Positions 1 to 9,900 of a DNA stretch of 64,000 nucleotides are shown in pieces. This stretch comes from Rhodococcus sp. X156. GTDB lineage: Bacteria; Actinomycetota; Actinomycetes; Mycobacteriales; Mycobacteriaceae. The notes beneath the pieces are model-generated. The model was given only the letters and a program-made list of their open reading frames with translations, had not been told where the DNA came from and searched no databases. Position 1 is the first letter of the stretch, and each line of letters starts with the position of its first letter. The stretch is from contig NZ_CP034766.1 in the NCBI RefSeq assembly GCF_004006015.1, positions 1,178,001 through 1,242,000 of the forward strand. The letters are read 5' to 3'. A program made the translations under genes and the position numbers.

Positions 1-1
1 G

Positions 2-2866
2 CGGGGCCGGCGAGTGGACCGCCGCTTCGGCTGGGACTGCCACGGCATGCCCGCCGAGATCCACGTGGAGAAGCAGCTCGGCATCACCCACAAGTCCGAG
101 ATCGAGAAGCTGGGCATCGACGTCTTCAACGATGCCTGCCGCACCTCCGTCCTGCAGTACACCGAGGACTGGCGGGCCTACGTCACCCGGCAGGCCCGCT
201 GGGTGGACTTCGACAACGACTACAAGACCCTCGACACCGACTACATGGAGTCGGTGATGTGGGCGTTCAAGTCGCTGTGGGACAAGGGCCTGGTCTACGA
301 GGGGTTCCGGGTGCTGGCCTACTGCTGGCGCTGCGAGACCCCGCTCAGCGCCACCGAGACCAAGATGGACGACGTCTACCGGCAGCGCCAGGACCCCGCC
401 GTCACCGTGGCCATGCCGCTGCACGCCCCGGGCTCGCCGCTGGAGGGGGCCAGCGCCCTGGTGTGGACCACCACGCCGTGGACGCTGCCGTCCAACCTGG
501 CGATGGCGGTCAACCCGGAGATCACCTACGTGCAGGTGGCCGTGGACGGGCAGCGCTACGTGCTGGCCAAGGAGCGCCTGGGCGCCTACGCCCGCGAGCT
601 GGGCGAGGACCCCGAGGTGCTCTCCGAGCACCTCGGCACCGAGCTGCTCGGCCTGGCCTACGAGCCGCCGTTCGACTTCTTCACCGGCGAGGACAACGCC
701 CACCGCATCCTGTCCGCGGACTACGTCACCACCACCGACGGCACCGGCATCGTGCACATCGCCCCGGCCTTCGGTGAGGAGGACAAGGTGGTCACCGACG
801 CCGCCGGGATCACGCCGGTGGTCCCGGTGGACTCCCGCGGCCGCTTCACCGCCGAGGTGCCCCCGTACGAGGGCCTGCAGGTGTTCGAGGCCAACACCCC
901 GATCATCCGCGACCTCAAGGCGGCTGGCCGGCTGCTGCGCCAGGAGACCTACGACCACCCGTACCCGCACTGCTGGCGCTGCGACAGCCCGCTGATCTAC
1001 AAGGCGGTGTCGTCCTGGTTCGTGGCCGTCACCGAGATCCGCGACCGCATGGTGGAGCTCAACCAGCAGATCAGCTGGACGCCCGAGCACATCCGCGACG
1101 GCCAGTTCGGCAAGTGGCTGGAGGGCGCCCGCGACTGGGCCATCAGCCGCAACCGCTACTGGGGCAGCCCCATCCCGGTGTGGGTCTCCGACGATCCCAC
1201 CTACCCGCGCACCGACGTCTACGGCTCCCTGGACGAGCTGGAGCGCGACTTCGGCGTGCGCCCGGCCGACCTGCACCGCCCGCACATCGACCAGCTCACC
1301 CGGCCCAACCCCGACGACCCCACGGGCCGCTCGACGATGCGCCGGGTGCCGGAGGTGCTGGACTGCTGGTTCGAGTCCGGCTCCATGCCCTTCGCCCAGG
1401 TGCACTACCCGTTCGACAACCGCGAGTGGTTCGAGAGCCACTACCCGGGCGACTTCATCGTGGAGTACAGCGGCCAGACCCGCGGCTGGTTCTACACGCT
1501 GCACGTGCTGGCCACCGCGCTCTTCGACCGACCGGCCTTCCGTGCCGTGCTCGCCCACGGCATCGTGCTGGGCGACGACGGCGCCAAGATGAGCAAGTCC
1601 AAGAGCAACTACCCCGACGTCCGGGAGGTGTTCGACCGGGACGGCTCCGACGCCATGCGGTGGTTCCTGATGGCCTCCCCGGTGCTGCGCGGCGGCAACC
1701 TGGTGGTCACCGAGCAGGGCATCCGCGAGGGAGTGCGCCAGGCGCTGCTGCCGCTGTGGAACGCCTGGAGCTTCCTGCAGCTGTACGCGGAGAAGCCGGG
1801 CACCTGGCGGACCACCTCCCCGCACGTGCTGGACCGCTACGTGCTGGCCAAGCTGGCGGCCTGCCGCACCGAGATGACCGCGGCGCTGGACGCCAACGAC
1901 ATCGCCGGTGCCTGCGAGGAGCTGCGCGGCTTCTGCGACGCGCTCACCAACTGGTACGTGCGCCGCTCCCGACCGCGGTTCTGGGCCGGTGACACCGACG
2001 CGGTGGACACCCTGCACACGGTGCTCGAGGTGGTCTGCCGCCTCGCCGCGCCGCTGCTGCCGTTGATGACCGAGGTGATCTGGCGCGGCCTCACCGGCGA
2101 GCGCTCGGTGCACCTCACCGACTGGCCCACCGAGACCGAGCTGCCCGCCGACCCCGACCTGGTGGCGGCCATGGACGAGGTCCGCGCGGTGTGCTCCACG
2201 GTGCTCAGCCTGCGCAAGGCCAACAAGCTGCGGGTGCGCCTGCCGCTGCCCTCGGTGACCGTGGCGGCCAAGGACTCCGCCCGGCTGGCGCCGTACACCG
2301 ACCTGGTGGCCGAGGAGGTCAACGTCAAGGACGTGCAGCTGAGCAGCGACGTGGAGCAGCACGGCCGCTTCGAGCTGGTGGTCAACGCCCGCGCGGCCGG
2401 CCCGCGCATCGGCAAGCAGGTGCAGCAGGTCATCAAGGCGGTGAAGGCCGGTGACTGGACCCAGCGCGCCGACGGCACCGTGCTCGCCGGCGGCGTGGAG
2501 CTGCTGCCGGGGGAGTACACCGACCGGCTGGTGGCCGTGGAGCCCAGCTCGACCGCGGCGCTGCCCGGCGGGGAGGGGCTGGTGGTGCTGGACACCAACG
2601 TCACCGAGGAGCTGGAGGCCGAGGGCTGGGCCAAGGACCGGGTGCGCGAGCTGCAGGAGGCCCGCCGGACCGCCGACTTCGCCGTCTCCGACCGCATTCG
2701 GCTGCAGCTGGCGGTGCCGGCCGGCCGGCGCGAGTGGGCGCAGCGCCACCGCGACCTGATCGCGGCCGAGGTGCTGGCCGTGGAGCTGGAGCTGGTGGAC
2801 GAGCTGGCTGAGGGCGTGGACCTCGGTGACGGGGTGCGGGCCCGGCTGGAGCTGGCGGCCCGGTAG
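2..2866 (+). CDS. ileS: Isoleucine--tRNA ligase, 5'-truncated by window edge
   Basis: Cytoplasmic class I aminoacyl-tRNA synthetase that charges tRNA-Ile. The frame is open from base 2, and the conserved stretch [13 protein letters not shown] begins at once, so the first residues and the HIGH motif lie upstream of the window. The editing-domain signature [10 protein letters not shown], two CWRC zinc-knuckle sequences (about residues 105 and 325 of the visible part) and the KMSKS loop at 1586-1600 are all present. About 950 residues are visible. Actinobacterial IleRS proteins are usually near 1040, so roughly 80-90 residues are missing. The GTG at 14 is internal, not the real start. ileS next to lspA and rluD matches the mycobacterial arrangement. 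Confidence 0.97.
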   Translation, partial: RGRRVDRRFGWDCHGMPAEIHVEKQLGITHKSEIEKLGIDVFNDACRTSVLQYTEDWRAYVTRQARWVDFDNDYKTLDTDYMESVMWAFKSLWDKGLVYEGFRVLAYCWRCETPLSATETKMDDVYRQRQDPAVTVAMPLHAPGSPLEGASALVWTTTPWTLPSNLAMAVNPEITYVQVAVDGQRYVLAKERLGAYARELGEDPEVLSEHLGTELLGLAYEPPFDFFTGEDNAHRILSADYVTTTDGTGIVHIAPAFGEEDKVVTDAAGITPVVPVDSRGRFTAEVPPYEGLQVFEANTPIIRDLKAAGRLLRQETYDHPYPHCWRCDSPLIYKAVSSWFVAVTEIRDRMVELNQQISWTPEHIRDGQFGKWLEGARDWAISRNRYWGSPIPVWVSDDPTYPRTDVYGSLDELERDFGVRPADLHRPHIDQLTRPNPDDPTGRSTMRRVPEVLDCWFESGSMPFAQVHYPFDNREWFESHYPGDFIVEYSGQTRGWFYTLHVLATALFDRPAFRAVLAHGIVLGDDGAKMSKSKSNYPDVREVFDRDGSDAMRWFLMASPVLRGGNLVVTEQGIREGVRQALLPLWNAWSFLQLYAEKPGTWRTTSPHVLDRYVLAKLAACRTEMTAALDANDIAGACEELRGFCDALTNWYVRRSRPRFWAGDTDAVDTLHTVLEVVCRLAAPLLPLMTEVIWRGLTGERSVHLTDWPTETELPADPDLVAAMDEVRAVCSTVLSLRKANKLRVRLPLPSVTVAAKDSARLAPYTDLVAEEVNVKDVQLSSDVEQHGRFELVVNARAAGPRIGKQVQQVIKAVKAGDWTQRADGTVLAGGVELLPGEYTDRLVAVEPSSTAALPGGEGLVVLDTNVTEELEAEGWAKDRVRELQEARRTADFAVSDRIRLQLAVPAGRREWAQRHRDLIAAEVLAVELELVDELAEGVDLGDGVRARLELAAR

Positions 2867-2877
2867 CGGGCGGGCCT

Positions 2878-2905
2878 GGTCGGTGCGGCGCCAGCTGCGC
2901 CGACC
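2878..2905. terminator. Possible hairpin between ileS and the convergent lipoprotein gene
   Basis: GGTC (2878) pairs with GACC (2902-2905) around an inner GGCGC/GCGCC stem with loop CAGCT, leaving a bulge on the left arm. It lies 11 bases after the ileS stop, between convergent genes, where a bidirectional terminator is expected. There is no T-run, so the call rests on position and pairing only. Confidence 0.35.
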
Positions 2906-2975
2906 GGGCCACCCCCCGGCGCGGTCGTGCCCCAGACCACCTCGCCTGCGGCGGCGGTCGTCGCCGAGCTGCAGG

Positions 2976-3908
2976 TCAGCTCTGCCAGCTCACGCTGCTG
3001 TCCACCCGCTGGCCGAGCTTGAGGTTGTCGGTGGCCCGGGTGAACACCTGGTCACCGGCGAGCCGCACCGTGCCGGCCGTGGGCAGCGGCTTGGCCAGGT
3101 CCATCGTCAGCGAGCCGGTGCCGCCCACCTGGTAGGAGGTGATGTCCAGGGTGCCCTGCCCGTCGGGCAGCTGCCACGCCGGCGACGTCGGCACCTGGGC
3201 GAGCTCCACCCCGAGGGTGAGCACCGAGCCGTTCACCTGCTGCAGGGTGAACGTGGTGTCCTGGCGCAGCAGCAGACCCAGGCTGTTGACCTGCAGGCTC
3301 ACCGTCCACACCGCGCCCGGCCCCACCGGCGTGGTGGGCAGCACCGGCATGAACTGGGTGAGCTGGCGCAGGGCCTGCTCCAGGGCCGAGCGCCCCGCGT
3401 CGTCCAGCTCCGCCGGTGGGTCGAGCACCAGCTGCTTCGGCGCGTTGTCGGTGCCCACCTCCAGCTTGGAGGTGCTGCCCGCGGCCTTGGCCAGGGTGGC
3501 GGCCAGGGTCGCGTCGGGGGAGGTGGGGGTGCCGTTGCGCAGCAGCAGCGTGTGGGTGTCGTCGGCCGGGCCCTGCTGGCTGACCTCCAGGGGGAGGGTG
3601 ACGTCCGGGACGGTCTGGTCCAGCGGCTCGCTGTCACCCACGGTCTGCACCACCGACGAGGTGGCGGTCATGGACACCTGCTGGCGGGTCTGGTCGGTGG
3701 TGCGGGTGGTGAGGGTGGTGCGCGGCTCGGCGCCCGGGTTGCGCACCGTCACCGACACCCCGGGCACCGGGACGGCTACCTCGCTGGTGGCCGGCGCCGC
3801 GCTGCTGCTGGGCGCGGGCGGGCTGGACGAGGAGGAGCAGGCCGTCAGCAGGCTCAGGCAGGCGAGGGCGGCGACGAGGGCCGTGCGGGGAGTGCTCACC
3901 CGACCCAC
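2976..3908 (-). CDS. Putative secreted lipoprotein, possibly DUF6263-like
   Basis: A 310-residue protein with a lipoprotein signal: a hydrophobic stretch follows the basic N-terminus and ends in lipobox LTAC with Cys at position 24. A Ser/Pro/Ala-rich linker comes next. It should be attached to the outer face of the cytoplasmic membrane. The mature part is rich in beta-prone, Thr/Val-heavy sequence and has no catalytic motif I can recognise. Size and layout resemble the actinobacterial DUF6263 lipoproteins, but that is a tentative resemblance. A GTG at codon 4 is an alternative start that keeps the signal peptide. It is convergent with ileS and divergent from the antiporter gene. Confidence 0.75.
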   Translation of the reverse strand: MGRVSTPRTALVAALACLSLLTACSSSSSPPAPSSSAAPATSEVAVPVPGVSVTVRNPGAEPRTTLTTRTTDQTRQQVSMTATSSVVQTVGDSEPLDQTVPDVTLPLEVSQQGPADDTHTLLLRNGTPTSPDATLAATLAKAAGSTSKLEVGTDNAPKQLVLDPPAELDDAGRSALEQALRQLTQFMPVLPTTPVGPGAVWTVSLQVNSLGLLLRQDTTFTLQQVNGSVLTLGVELAQVPTSPAWQLPDGQGTLDITSYQVGGTGSLTMDLAKPLPTAGTVRLAGDQVFTRATDNLKLGQRVDSSVSWQS

Positions 3909-3970
3909 GGTAGTGACCGTCGCTGCCGGGTCGGGCAGTGCACCGCGGTACGCCGTGTCGGCACCTCAAT

Positions 3971-4001
3971 TTGGACGAATGACCGCTGCGGCAGGGATAA
4001 T
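3971..4001 (+). promoter_or_regulatory. Candidate sigma70-type promoter for the antiporter gene
   Basis: TTGGAC (3971-3976) and GATAAT (3996-4001) resemble -35 and -10 hexamers in an unusually AT-rich patch 44 bases before the GTG of the antiporter. The 19-base spacer is longer than ideal, so the assignment is tentative. Confidence 0.4.
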
Positions 4002-4044
4002 AACGACAAATTGTGTGATCCCCGAACCGGAGGGCGGTATCCGC

Positions 4045-5517
4045 GTGCACCTGGAGTACCTCCTCGGCGCAGGTGCACTGGTGCTGCTGGTGGGAATCCT
4101 CGGGGTGCAGGCGTCCTCCCGGGTGGGCATGCCCGCGCTGCTGCTGTTCCTGGGCATCGGTCTGCTGATCGGCACCGACGGGCTCGGCGTGGAGTTCTCC
4201 AACGCGGTGCTCACCGAGGAGCTCGGCATCGCGGCCCTGGTGCTGATCCTCACCGAGGGCGGGCTGAGCACGCGGTGGAAGTCGGTGCGCCCCAACCTCG
4301 GCCTCGGGGTGTCGCTGTCCACCGTGGCCGTGGCGGTGAGCATCGGCGTGGTGGGTGTGGCGGTGCACTACCTGCTGGGCCTGGACTGGCGGATCGCCCT
4401 GCTGTGGGGTGCGGTGCTGTCCTCCACCGACGCGGCCGCAGTGTTCAGCGTGCTGCGCAACCTGGCCGTGCGCCGACGGCTGGTGGGTGCCCTGGAGCTG
4501 GAGTCCGGGCTCAACGACGCGCCCGTGGTGATCGCGGTGTCGCTGCTGGCCAGCACCCAGACCATTCCCTGGTACTTCCCGCTGACGGTGGTCTTCGAGC
4601 TGGCGGGCGGTGCGGCGGTGGGGGCCGCGCTGGGCTTCGCCGCTGCCTGGGTGCTGCGCCGCATCGCGCTGCCCTCCACCGGCCTCTACCCGCTCGCCGC
4701 CATCGCCTTCTGCGTGCTCAGCTTCGCGGCCGGGCAGACCGCCCACACGTCGGGGCTGCTGGCTGCCTACGTCTGCGCGCTGGTGCTGGGCAACACCAAC
4801 CTGCCCCACCGTGGTGCCACCCGCTCCTTCGCCGAGGGCACCGGCTGGCTGGCCCAGATCGGCGTGTTCGTGCTGCTCGGCCTCTACGTCGACCCCAGCC
4901 GGCTGCCCAGCGCCGTCGGCGACGCGCTGCTCATCGGCCTGGTGCTGCTGGTGCTGGCTCGGCCGCTGTCGGTGCTGGCCGCGGCCTGGCCGCTGCGGGT
5001 GCCGTGGCGAGAACAGGGCTTCCTGGCCTTCGCCGGGCTGCGCGGGGCGGTGCCGATCGTGCTGGCCACCATCCCGCTGGTCAACGGGGTGCCCGGGGCC
5101 GAGCGGCTGGTGGACGTGGTGTTCGTGCTGGTGGTGGTGTTCACCCTGGTGCAGGGTTGGTCGCTGCCCTGGGTCGCCAAGTGGCTCAAGGTGACCGTCA
5201 CCGGCGAGCTGCAGGAGATCTCCATCGACGCCGCGCCCCTGGAGGCCATGGGTGCGGACCTGATGCAGGTGCAGATCCCGCCCGGGTCCAAGCTGCACGG
5301 GGTGTACCTGGGCGAGCTGCGGCTGCCCAAGGGCTCCTCGGTGAGCCTCATCGTGCGCGACGGGGAGGCGTTCACCCCCGAGCCGGGCACCCGGCTGCGC
5401 CGCGGTGACCAGGTGCTGGTGGTGGCCACGTCGGACGTGCGGGAGGCCACCGAGCAGCGCATCCGCGCCGTCGACGCAGGTGGACGCCTGGCCCGCTGGC
5501 GGGGTGTGACCGGGTAG
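4045..5517 (+). CDS. Potassium/proton antiporter, NhaP2/CvrA type
   Basis: A 490-residue membrane antiporter of the CPA1 family, expected to exchange K+ (or Na+) for protons. About twelve hydrophobic segments fill residues 1-395, including the conserved stretch LSSTDAAAVFSVLRNL (ion-binding Asp) and ESGLNDAPVV. The last 90 residues are a soluble TrkA-C-like regulatory domain (from about 405: GADLMQVQIPPGSKLHGVYL). The reading frame extends far upstream, but that part is antisense to the lipoprotein gene. The GTG at 4045 leads straight into the first membrane helix, as in homologues. A candidate promoter lies just upstream. It may work in K+ or pH homeostasis. Confidence 0.9.
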   Translation: MHLEYLLGAGALVLLVGILGVQASSRVGMPALLLFLGIGLLIGTDGLGVEFSNAVLTEELGIAALVLILTEGGLSTRWKSVRPNLGLGVSLSTVAVAVSIGVVGVAVHYLLGLDWRIALLWGAVLSSTDAAAVFSVLRNLAVRRRLVGALELESGLNDAPVVIAVSLLASTQTIPWYFPLTVVFELAGGAAVGAALGFAAAWVLRRIALPSTGLYPLAAIAFCVLSFAAGQTAHTSGLLAAYVCALVLGNTNLPHRGATRSFAEGTGWLAQIGVFVLLGLYVDPSRLPSAVGDALLIGLVLLVLARPLSVLAAAWPLRVPWREQGFLAFAGLRGAVPIVLATIPLVNGVPGAERLVDVVFVLVVVFTLVQGWSLPWVAKWLKVTVTGELQEISIDAAPLEAMGADLMQVQIPPGSKLHGVYLGELRLPKGSSVSLIVRDGEAFTPEPGTRLRRGDQVLVVATSDVREATEQRIRAVDAGGRLARWRGVTG

Positions 5518-5533
5518 TGCGCGGGCATCGGGG

Positions 5534-6235
5534 ATGATGGGCGCTGTGAGCGCGAAGGAAAGTCCCCCGGCCGTGGACGAGAAGTCTGCCGAGCCGCCGG
5601 TGGCGGCGGGCCGCAAGCGCATCGGCCTGCTGGTGACGGTGGCGGCGCTGATCGTGCTCGGCGACCTGGCCTCCAAGATCGCGGTGGTGGCGAACGTGGA
5701 GCCGGGCCGGCCGGTGCGGCTGCTCGGCGGGTCGGTGTACCTGGTGCTGGTCCGCAACCCCGGTGCGGCGTTCTCCCTGGCCACGGGCATGACCTGGCTG
5801 CTCACCATCGTGGCTGCGATCGTGGTGGTGGTCATCATCCGGATGGCGCGCCGGCTGCGCTCGACAGGCTGGGCCTGGGGTCTGGGGCTGATCCTCGGTG
5901 GCGCGCTGGGCAACCTGATCGACCGCCTGTTCCGGGCGCCGGGGGTGCTGCAGGGCCACGTCGTGGACTTCGTGTCGGTGTTCTCCGACCGAGGGGAGTA
6001 CTGGCCGGTGTTCAACCTGGCCGACTCCTGCATCGTCGTCGGTGGTGCCCTGCTGGTGCTGATGGCGGTGCTGGGTCGCGAGCCGGACGGGACCCGCCTC
6101 AGCGACAGCAAGGCCGATGACACCAAGGCCAGTGACACCAAGGCCAGCGACACCAAGCCCAGCGACACCAGCTCTGGCGACACGACGACCGATATCGATC
6201 CCGACACCGACGAGAATGGCTCCACCCGTGGCTGA
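5534..6235 (+). CDS. lspA: Lipoprotein signal peptidase (signal peptidase II)
   Basis: Membrane aspartyl protease that cleaves signal peptides of diacylglyceryl-modified prolipoproteins; several of its likely substrates lie in this window. Four hydrophobic segments are present. The family motifs are clear: [23 protein letters not shown] (catalytic Asp) and FNLADS (second catalytic Asp). At 233 residues it is longer than usual because of a polar C-terminal tail of five-residue repeats, described separately. An ATG at 5534 and a GTG at 5546 are both possible starts; the N-terminus is poorly conserved. It overlaps rluD by 20 bases, so the two are probably translated together, as in mycobacteria. 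Confidence 0.96.
   Translation: MMGAVSAKESPPAVDEKSAEPPVAAGRKRIGLLVTVAALIVLGDLASKIAVVANVEPGRPVRLLGGSVYLVLVRNPGAAFSLATGMTWLLTIVAAIVVVVIIRMARRLRSTGWAWGLGLILGGALGNLIDRLFRAPGVLQGHVVDFVSVFSDRGEYWPVFNLADSCIVVGGALLVLMAVLGREPDGTRLSDSKADDTKASDTKASDTKPSDTSSGDTTTDIDPDTDENGSTRG
6101..6190 (+). repeat. 15-bp tandem repeats coding the LspA C-terminal tail
   Basis: Five to six imperfect 15-bp units starting at 6101, 6116, 6131, 6146, 6161 and 6176 encode [25 protein letters not shown] and GDTTT. Units 3 and 4 differ at only two bases. The array stays in frame, so gain or loss of units would not break lspA. Confidence 0.9.
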
Positions 6236-7157
6236 GACCCGCTCCATGCCCGTGCCCGACGGCCTGGACGGGTTGCGTGTGGACGCCGGCCTGGCCCGGC
6301 TGCTCGGCTTCTCCCGCACCACCGTGGCCACCCTGACCGCCGCCGGCGCCGTGACCCTGGACGGCAGCCCCGCGGGCAAGTCCGACCGGCTGGTCTCCGG
6401 CTCCTGGCTGGAGGTGACCCTGCCCGAGCCCGAGCGGGCCCCGATCCCGCACGCCGAGCCGGTGGACGGGCTCACCGTGCTGCACTCCGACGACGACATC
6501 ATCGTGGTGGACAAGCCGGTGGGCGTGGCCGCGCACCCCAGCCCCGGCTGGACCGGCCCCACCGTGATCAGCGGGCTGGTAGCCGCCGGCTACCGCATCG
6601 CCACCTCCGGTGCGGCCGAGCGGCAGGGCATCGTGCACCGCCTGGACGTGGGCACCTCCGGCGTCATGGTGGTGGCCGCCTCCGAGCACGCCTACACGGT
6701 GCTCAAGCGGGCGTTCAAGGAGCGCACCGTGGACAAGCGCTACCACGCGGTGGTGCAGGGCCACCCCGACCCGAGCAGCGGCACCATCGACGCGCCCATC
6801 GGCCGCCACCCCAAGCACGACTGGCGCTTCGCGGTGATCGCCGACGGCAAGGAGAGCGTCACCCACTACGACACCGTCGAGGCGTTCCCGTCCGCGAGCC
6901 TGCTGGACGTGCACCTGGAGACCGGGCGCACCCACCAGATCCGGGTGCACTTCGCCTCGCTGCGCCACCCCTGCTGCGGCGACATCACCTACGGCGCTGA
7001 CCCCACCCTCTCCGCTCGCCTGGGCCTCACCCGGCAGTGGCTGCACGCGCACTCGCTGGGCTTCGCCCACCCGGTGGACGGCCACTGGGTGCAGGTGACC
7101 AGCGAGTACCCCGACGACCTGCAGCACGCCCTGGACCTGCTGCGCGCCAGCGCCTGA
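6216..7157 (+). CDS. rluD: RluA-family pseudouridine synthase (RluD-like)
   Basis: Predicted to convert uridine to pseudouridine in 23S rRNA. A 313-residue product with an N-terminal S4-like RNA-binding domain ([18 protein letters not shown]) and the RluA catalytic core. The catalytic Asp lies in [11 protein letters not shown], and the core ends with [10 protein letters not shown]. The ATG at 6216 overlaps lspA; GTG 6228 and ATG 6246 are in-frame alternatives that keep the S4 domain. The exact target uridine cannot be told from sequence. The lspA-rluD pair is conserved in actinobacteria. Confidence 0.93.
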   Translation: MAPPVAETRSMPVPDGLDGLRVDAGLARLLGFSRTTVATLTAAGAVTLDGSPAGKSDRLVSGSWLEVTLPEPERAPIPHAEPVDGLTVLHSDDDIIVVDKPVGVAAHPSPGWTGPTVISGLVAAGYRIATSGAAERQGIVHRLDVGTSGVMVVAASEHAYTVLKRAFKERTVDKRYHAVVQGHPDPSSGTIDAPIGRHPKHDWRFAVIADGKESVTHYDTVEAFPSASLLDVHLETGRTHQIRVHFASLRHPCCGDITYGADPTLSARLGLTRQWLHAHSLGFAHPVDGHWVQVTSEYPDDLQHALDLLRASA

Positions 7158-7169
7158 GGCCGGTTGGTC

Positions 7170-7880
7170 ATGACCTCGCAGCAGTCGGGCCGGCGGCAGC
7201 AGTGGGACGAGCTGCGCCCCCTGGCCGGCTGGGCCGCAGCCGTGGTGGTGCTGCTGGTGGTGGTGCTGGTGCTCGGCGCCAGCAGCGACGTCCGCCGCGC
7301 CGGCACCTCCGGAGTGGGGCTGGGCCCGGCCAGCGGGGAGCCGGTCGGCGAGTACCTCCTCCGCGCGGAGAGCTCCCTGGCCGGTGCTGGGGAGGCTGAC
7401 CAGGCGCGCTGGGGACTGGTGTCGCTGCGGGCCGAGCTGACCACCGCCGAGGCCGCCGCCCTGCCCGGCGACGCCCGGCTGGCGCAAGCCATCTTCCGGG
7501 TGCCGGTGGAGCGCGTGCAGACCCCGCAGGTCACCGTGAGCGTGGTGGACCAGCGCGACCGTGCGCAGGAGCTGCGGGCGCTGCAGAACGTGGCGGCCAG
7601 CGAGCTGGACACCCTGGCCCGCGACGAGACCGGACGCGAGCAGGCGGTGGACCAGCTCTCCGCGGCGCGGCTGCGCTCGGGCTGCGCGTGCGTGCTGTCG
7701 CTGCTGCTGCGCGGCACCGCCGACCAGCTGCGCGCAGTGGCCCAGCAGCCGGCGGTGCGGGCGGTGGAGATGACCGATGCCGACGTGACCGTGCAGCGCG
7801 TGTCGGTGCGGGCGCTGCTGCCCGAGCAGACCGAGGTGGCCGAGCCGGGCCCCGACGACGGGGACGTCCCCGCACCCTGA
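7170..7880 (+). CDS. Hypothetical single-pass membrane protein
   Basis: A 236-residue protein not assigned to a family. One strong membrane segment (about residues 14-34, Ala/Val/Leu-rich) follows a short basic cytoplasmic start. The rest is charged, Ala/Arg/Glu-rich and probably extracytoplasmic. A CAC pair in SGCACVL (about residue 172) could form a disulfide. The ATG at 7170 is preferred over a TTG two codons earlier. It begins 12 bases after rluD and is probably part of the lspA-rluD transcript. No function is proposed. Confidence 0.7.
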   Translation: MTSQQSGRRQQWDELRPLAGWAAAVVVLLVVVLVLGASSDVRRAGTSGVGLGPASGEPVGEYLLRAESSLAGAGEADQARWGLVSLRAELTTAEAAALPGDARLAQAIFRVPVERVQTPQVTVSVVDQRDRAQELRALQNVAASELDTLARDETGREQAVDQLSAARLRSGCACVLSLLLRGTADQLRAVAQQPAVRAVEMTDADVTVQRVSVRALLPEQTEVAEPGPDDGDVPAP

Positions 7881-7900
7881 ACGCCGGGGCGAGAGCCGGC

Positions 7901-9010
7901 TCAGTCGATGGCGGCAAAGCGCGGCAGCAGGTGCTCGGCCACGTTGCGGGCCTCGTCGATCAGCGGCCAGCCGGCCAGGATCAGCGACGTCAGCCCGGTG
8001 CGCCGGCGCAGCGTGGTCACCGAGTCGGTGATCTCGTCCGGGGTGCCCACGTAGTACACCGCCGAGGAGCCGGTGCCGAAGATGTCCAGCGGTGACCACG
8101 CGGTGATGCCGGCGTGCAGGCCGTCGCCCAGGTACAGGTCGTCGGGCTCGGGCAGCTTGCCCGCCACGATGGTGTCCACCCAGCCCTGCCGCTGCGGGTC
8201 CGGTGCGGTGAAGGTGCGCAGGTCCTGCGCGCCGTGGGTGCGTCGGCGCACCGCCTTGTCCAGCACGTCGGTCACCTGGTCGATGCCGGCCTTCTCGAAC
8301 AGGTGGCGGAACCGGGCCAGCGCCTCGTCGCGGCTGGGCCGCACGATCACCCCGGACAGCGCGCCGAAGTCGCGGAACTGCCGCCCCTCCTCGGCCGCGG
8401 CGGCGCGGGCCGCGGTGAACTTGGACTCGATGAACGACGTCTCCCGCAGCATCGTCAGGTAGGAGTCCAGCACCCGGCCGGAGTTCTGCAGCCCCGCGGG
8501 GGAGTCCCCGGCACCCCACAGCTCGATGCCCTCGGGCTGGGTGGGGTGCAGGCTCAGCGGGGTGTTGGGGAAGTTGGAGTGCGACCCCTCGGCGTAGTAC
8601 CGGCGGAAGTCGGCCCAGTACTGCTCGCCCAGGCGGTAGCGATCGTCGTGGGCGACGTCCATCGCGTACTTGGTGAGGATGTTCTCCCGGCCGTTCACCG
8701 AGTTGATCATCAGCCGGCCACCGCTGAAGGTGTCGAAGGCCAGCGCCTTCTCGGCCAGCAGCCGCGCGGGGATCATGTTGGCGTAGACCGCCACCAGGAA
8801 GCGCATCCGGGTGGTGTGGGCGGCGGCGAAGCTGGCGGAGACGAACGGGTCGTTGGGCCAGGTGGCCACCAGGGCGCCGTGGAAGCCGCCGTCGTCGATG
8901 GTGCGCGCCAGGGTGAGGTAGCGCTGCAGCTCCACCGGGTAGAGCCCGCCGGGGCTCCACGGCAGGTCGCCGTCGGCGGGGGTGAGGTACCAGAGGGTCT
9001 TGATGCTCAT
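7901..9010 (-). CDS. LLM-class flavin-dependent monooxygenase, alkanesulfonate-monooxygenase-like
   Basis: A 369-residue member of the bacterial luciferase-like family, which uses reduced FMN supplied by a partner reductase. The family layout is clear: an N-terminal beta strand (IKTLWYLTP), FSGGRLMINSVNG at about residue 100, the phosphate-binding ELWGAGDSP at about 180, and a C-terminal GTPDEITDSV segment. Similarity to SsuD-type enzymes suggests attack on a C-S bond of an organosulfur compound, but the substrate is not determined. It is the last gene of a three-gene operon with a hydroxyethylthiazole kinase and a rhodanese, which supports a sulfur-related role. No flavin reductase gene is nearby. 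Confidence 0.85.
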   Translation of the reverse strand: MSIKTLWYLTPADGDLPWSPGGLYPVELQRYLTLARTIDDGGFHGALVATWPNDPFVSASFAAAHTTRMRFLVAVYANMIPARLLAEKALAFDTFSGGRLMINSVNGRENILTKYAMDVAHDDRYRLGEQYWADFRRYYAEGSHSNFPNTPLSLHPTQPEGIELWGAGDSPAGLQNSGRVLDSYLTMLRETSFIESKFTAARAAAAEEGRQFRDFGALSGVIVRPSRDEALARFRHLFEKAGIDQVTDVLDKAVRRRTHGAQDLRTFTAPDPQRQGWVDTIVAGKLPEPDDLYLGDGLHAGITAWSPLDIFGTGSSAVYYVGTPDEITDSVTTLRRRTGLTSLILAGWPLIDEARNVAEHLLPRFAAID

Positions 9011-9033
9011 GTGCCGTCTTCCGGGGTGGAGGG

Positions 9034-9870
9034 TCAGAGGGAGAGGGCCTCGACGCGGGCGTGGGTGCGCAGGTCGTCCGGACCCACGCTGTCCAGCGCG
9101 TCGAGGTAGGCCACGGCGAACGAGCCGGGCCCGGAGGCGGTGGCCGCGGCCCGCTCGGCGGCCACCGCGACGTGGGCGTGCGCGGTCACCAGCCCGACCA
9201 GCGGGGTGGGCGCGGCGGCGAGGTAGGCGGCGGCCAGCCCGCCGAGGGAGCAGCCGGTGGCGGTGACCTTGGTGAGCAGGGCGCTGCCGCCCAGCACCCG
9301 CACGCCGGCCAGCTCGCCGGCGGCGGTGCGGCCCACCACGTAGTCCACCGGGCCCGAGGCCGACACCGCGGCGGCGTGCTCCAGCAGGGCCACCGCGGCG
9401 GGCACGGCGGAACCGGAGTCGGAGCCGCTGTCCACGCCGCGGGTGGAGCTGCCCAGCCCGGCGAGGGCGGTGATCTCCGAGCCGTTGCCGCGGATGGCGG
9501 TGGGGCCCTGGCGCAGCAGCCCGGCCGCCAGCTCGGTGCGCCACGGCAGTCCGCCCACGCCCACCGGGTCCAGCACCCAGGGAGTGCCCGCCACACGGGC
9601 GGCCTCGGCGGCCAGGGTGAACGCGGCGGCGGTGCCGTCGTCCGGGGTGCCCAGGTTGACCAGCACCGCGCTGGCCACCTGCGCGAACCCGGCTGCCTCG
9701 TGCACGTTGTCGATGTGGGCGTTGCTCGCGCCGGCGGCCAGCAGCACGTTGGTGACGATGTTGGCCGAGACGACGTTGGTCAGGGACTGCACCAGGGGAG
9801 TGGTGGCGCGCAGGTTCTCCAGCGCGGCGGCCAGGTCGTCAGCGGTGACGGCGACAGGGGTGGCGGACAT
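9034..9870 (-). CDS. thiM: Hydroxyethylthiazole kinase
   Basis: Predicted to phosphorylate 4-methyl-5-(2-hydroxyethyl)thiazole, the salvage step that supplies the thiazole half of thiamine. The 278-residue product has the ribokinase-like ThiM motifs: PLVQSLTN near the N-terminus (PLVHNITN in most relatives), VLDPVGVG, IRGNGSEI and ATGCSLGG, which holds the active-site Cys. The ATG at 9870 is chosen because GAGGAA lies six bases before it; a GTG four codons earlier would use that region as coding. Gaps to its neighbours are 23 and 30 bases, so all three are probably cotranscribed. No thiE or thiD is present here, so the product must be used elsewhere. Confidence 0.9.
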   Translation of the reverse strand: MSATPVAVTADDLAAALENLRATTPLVQSLTNVVSANIVTNVLLAAGASNAHIDNVHEAAGFAQVASAVLVNLGTPDDGTAAAFTLAAEAARVAGTPWVLDPVGVGGLPWRTELAAGLLRQGPTAIRGNGSEITALAGLGSSTRGVDSGSDSGSAVPAAVALLEHAAAVSASGPVDYVVGRTAAGELAGVRVLGGSALLTKVTATGCSLGGLAAAYLAAAPTPLVGLVTAHAHVAVAAERAAATASGPGSFAVAYLDALDSVGPDDLRTHARVEALSL

Positions 9871-9900
9871 CGAGTTCCTCACGGGTCGGGGTGGGGCGGG

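Noticed and set aside
14-16. GTG as the ileS start
   Set aside because: The conserved RGRRVDRR context is open from base 2 and the HIGH motif is missing, so the gene starts before the window.
3139-4044. Upstream extension of the antiporter frame
   Set aside because: Antisense to the lipoprotein gene; the first membrane helix begins right after the GTG at 4045.
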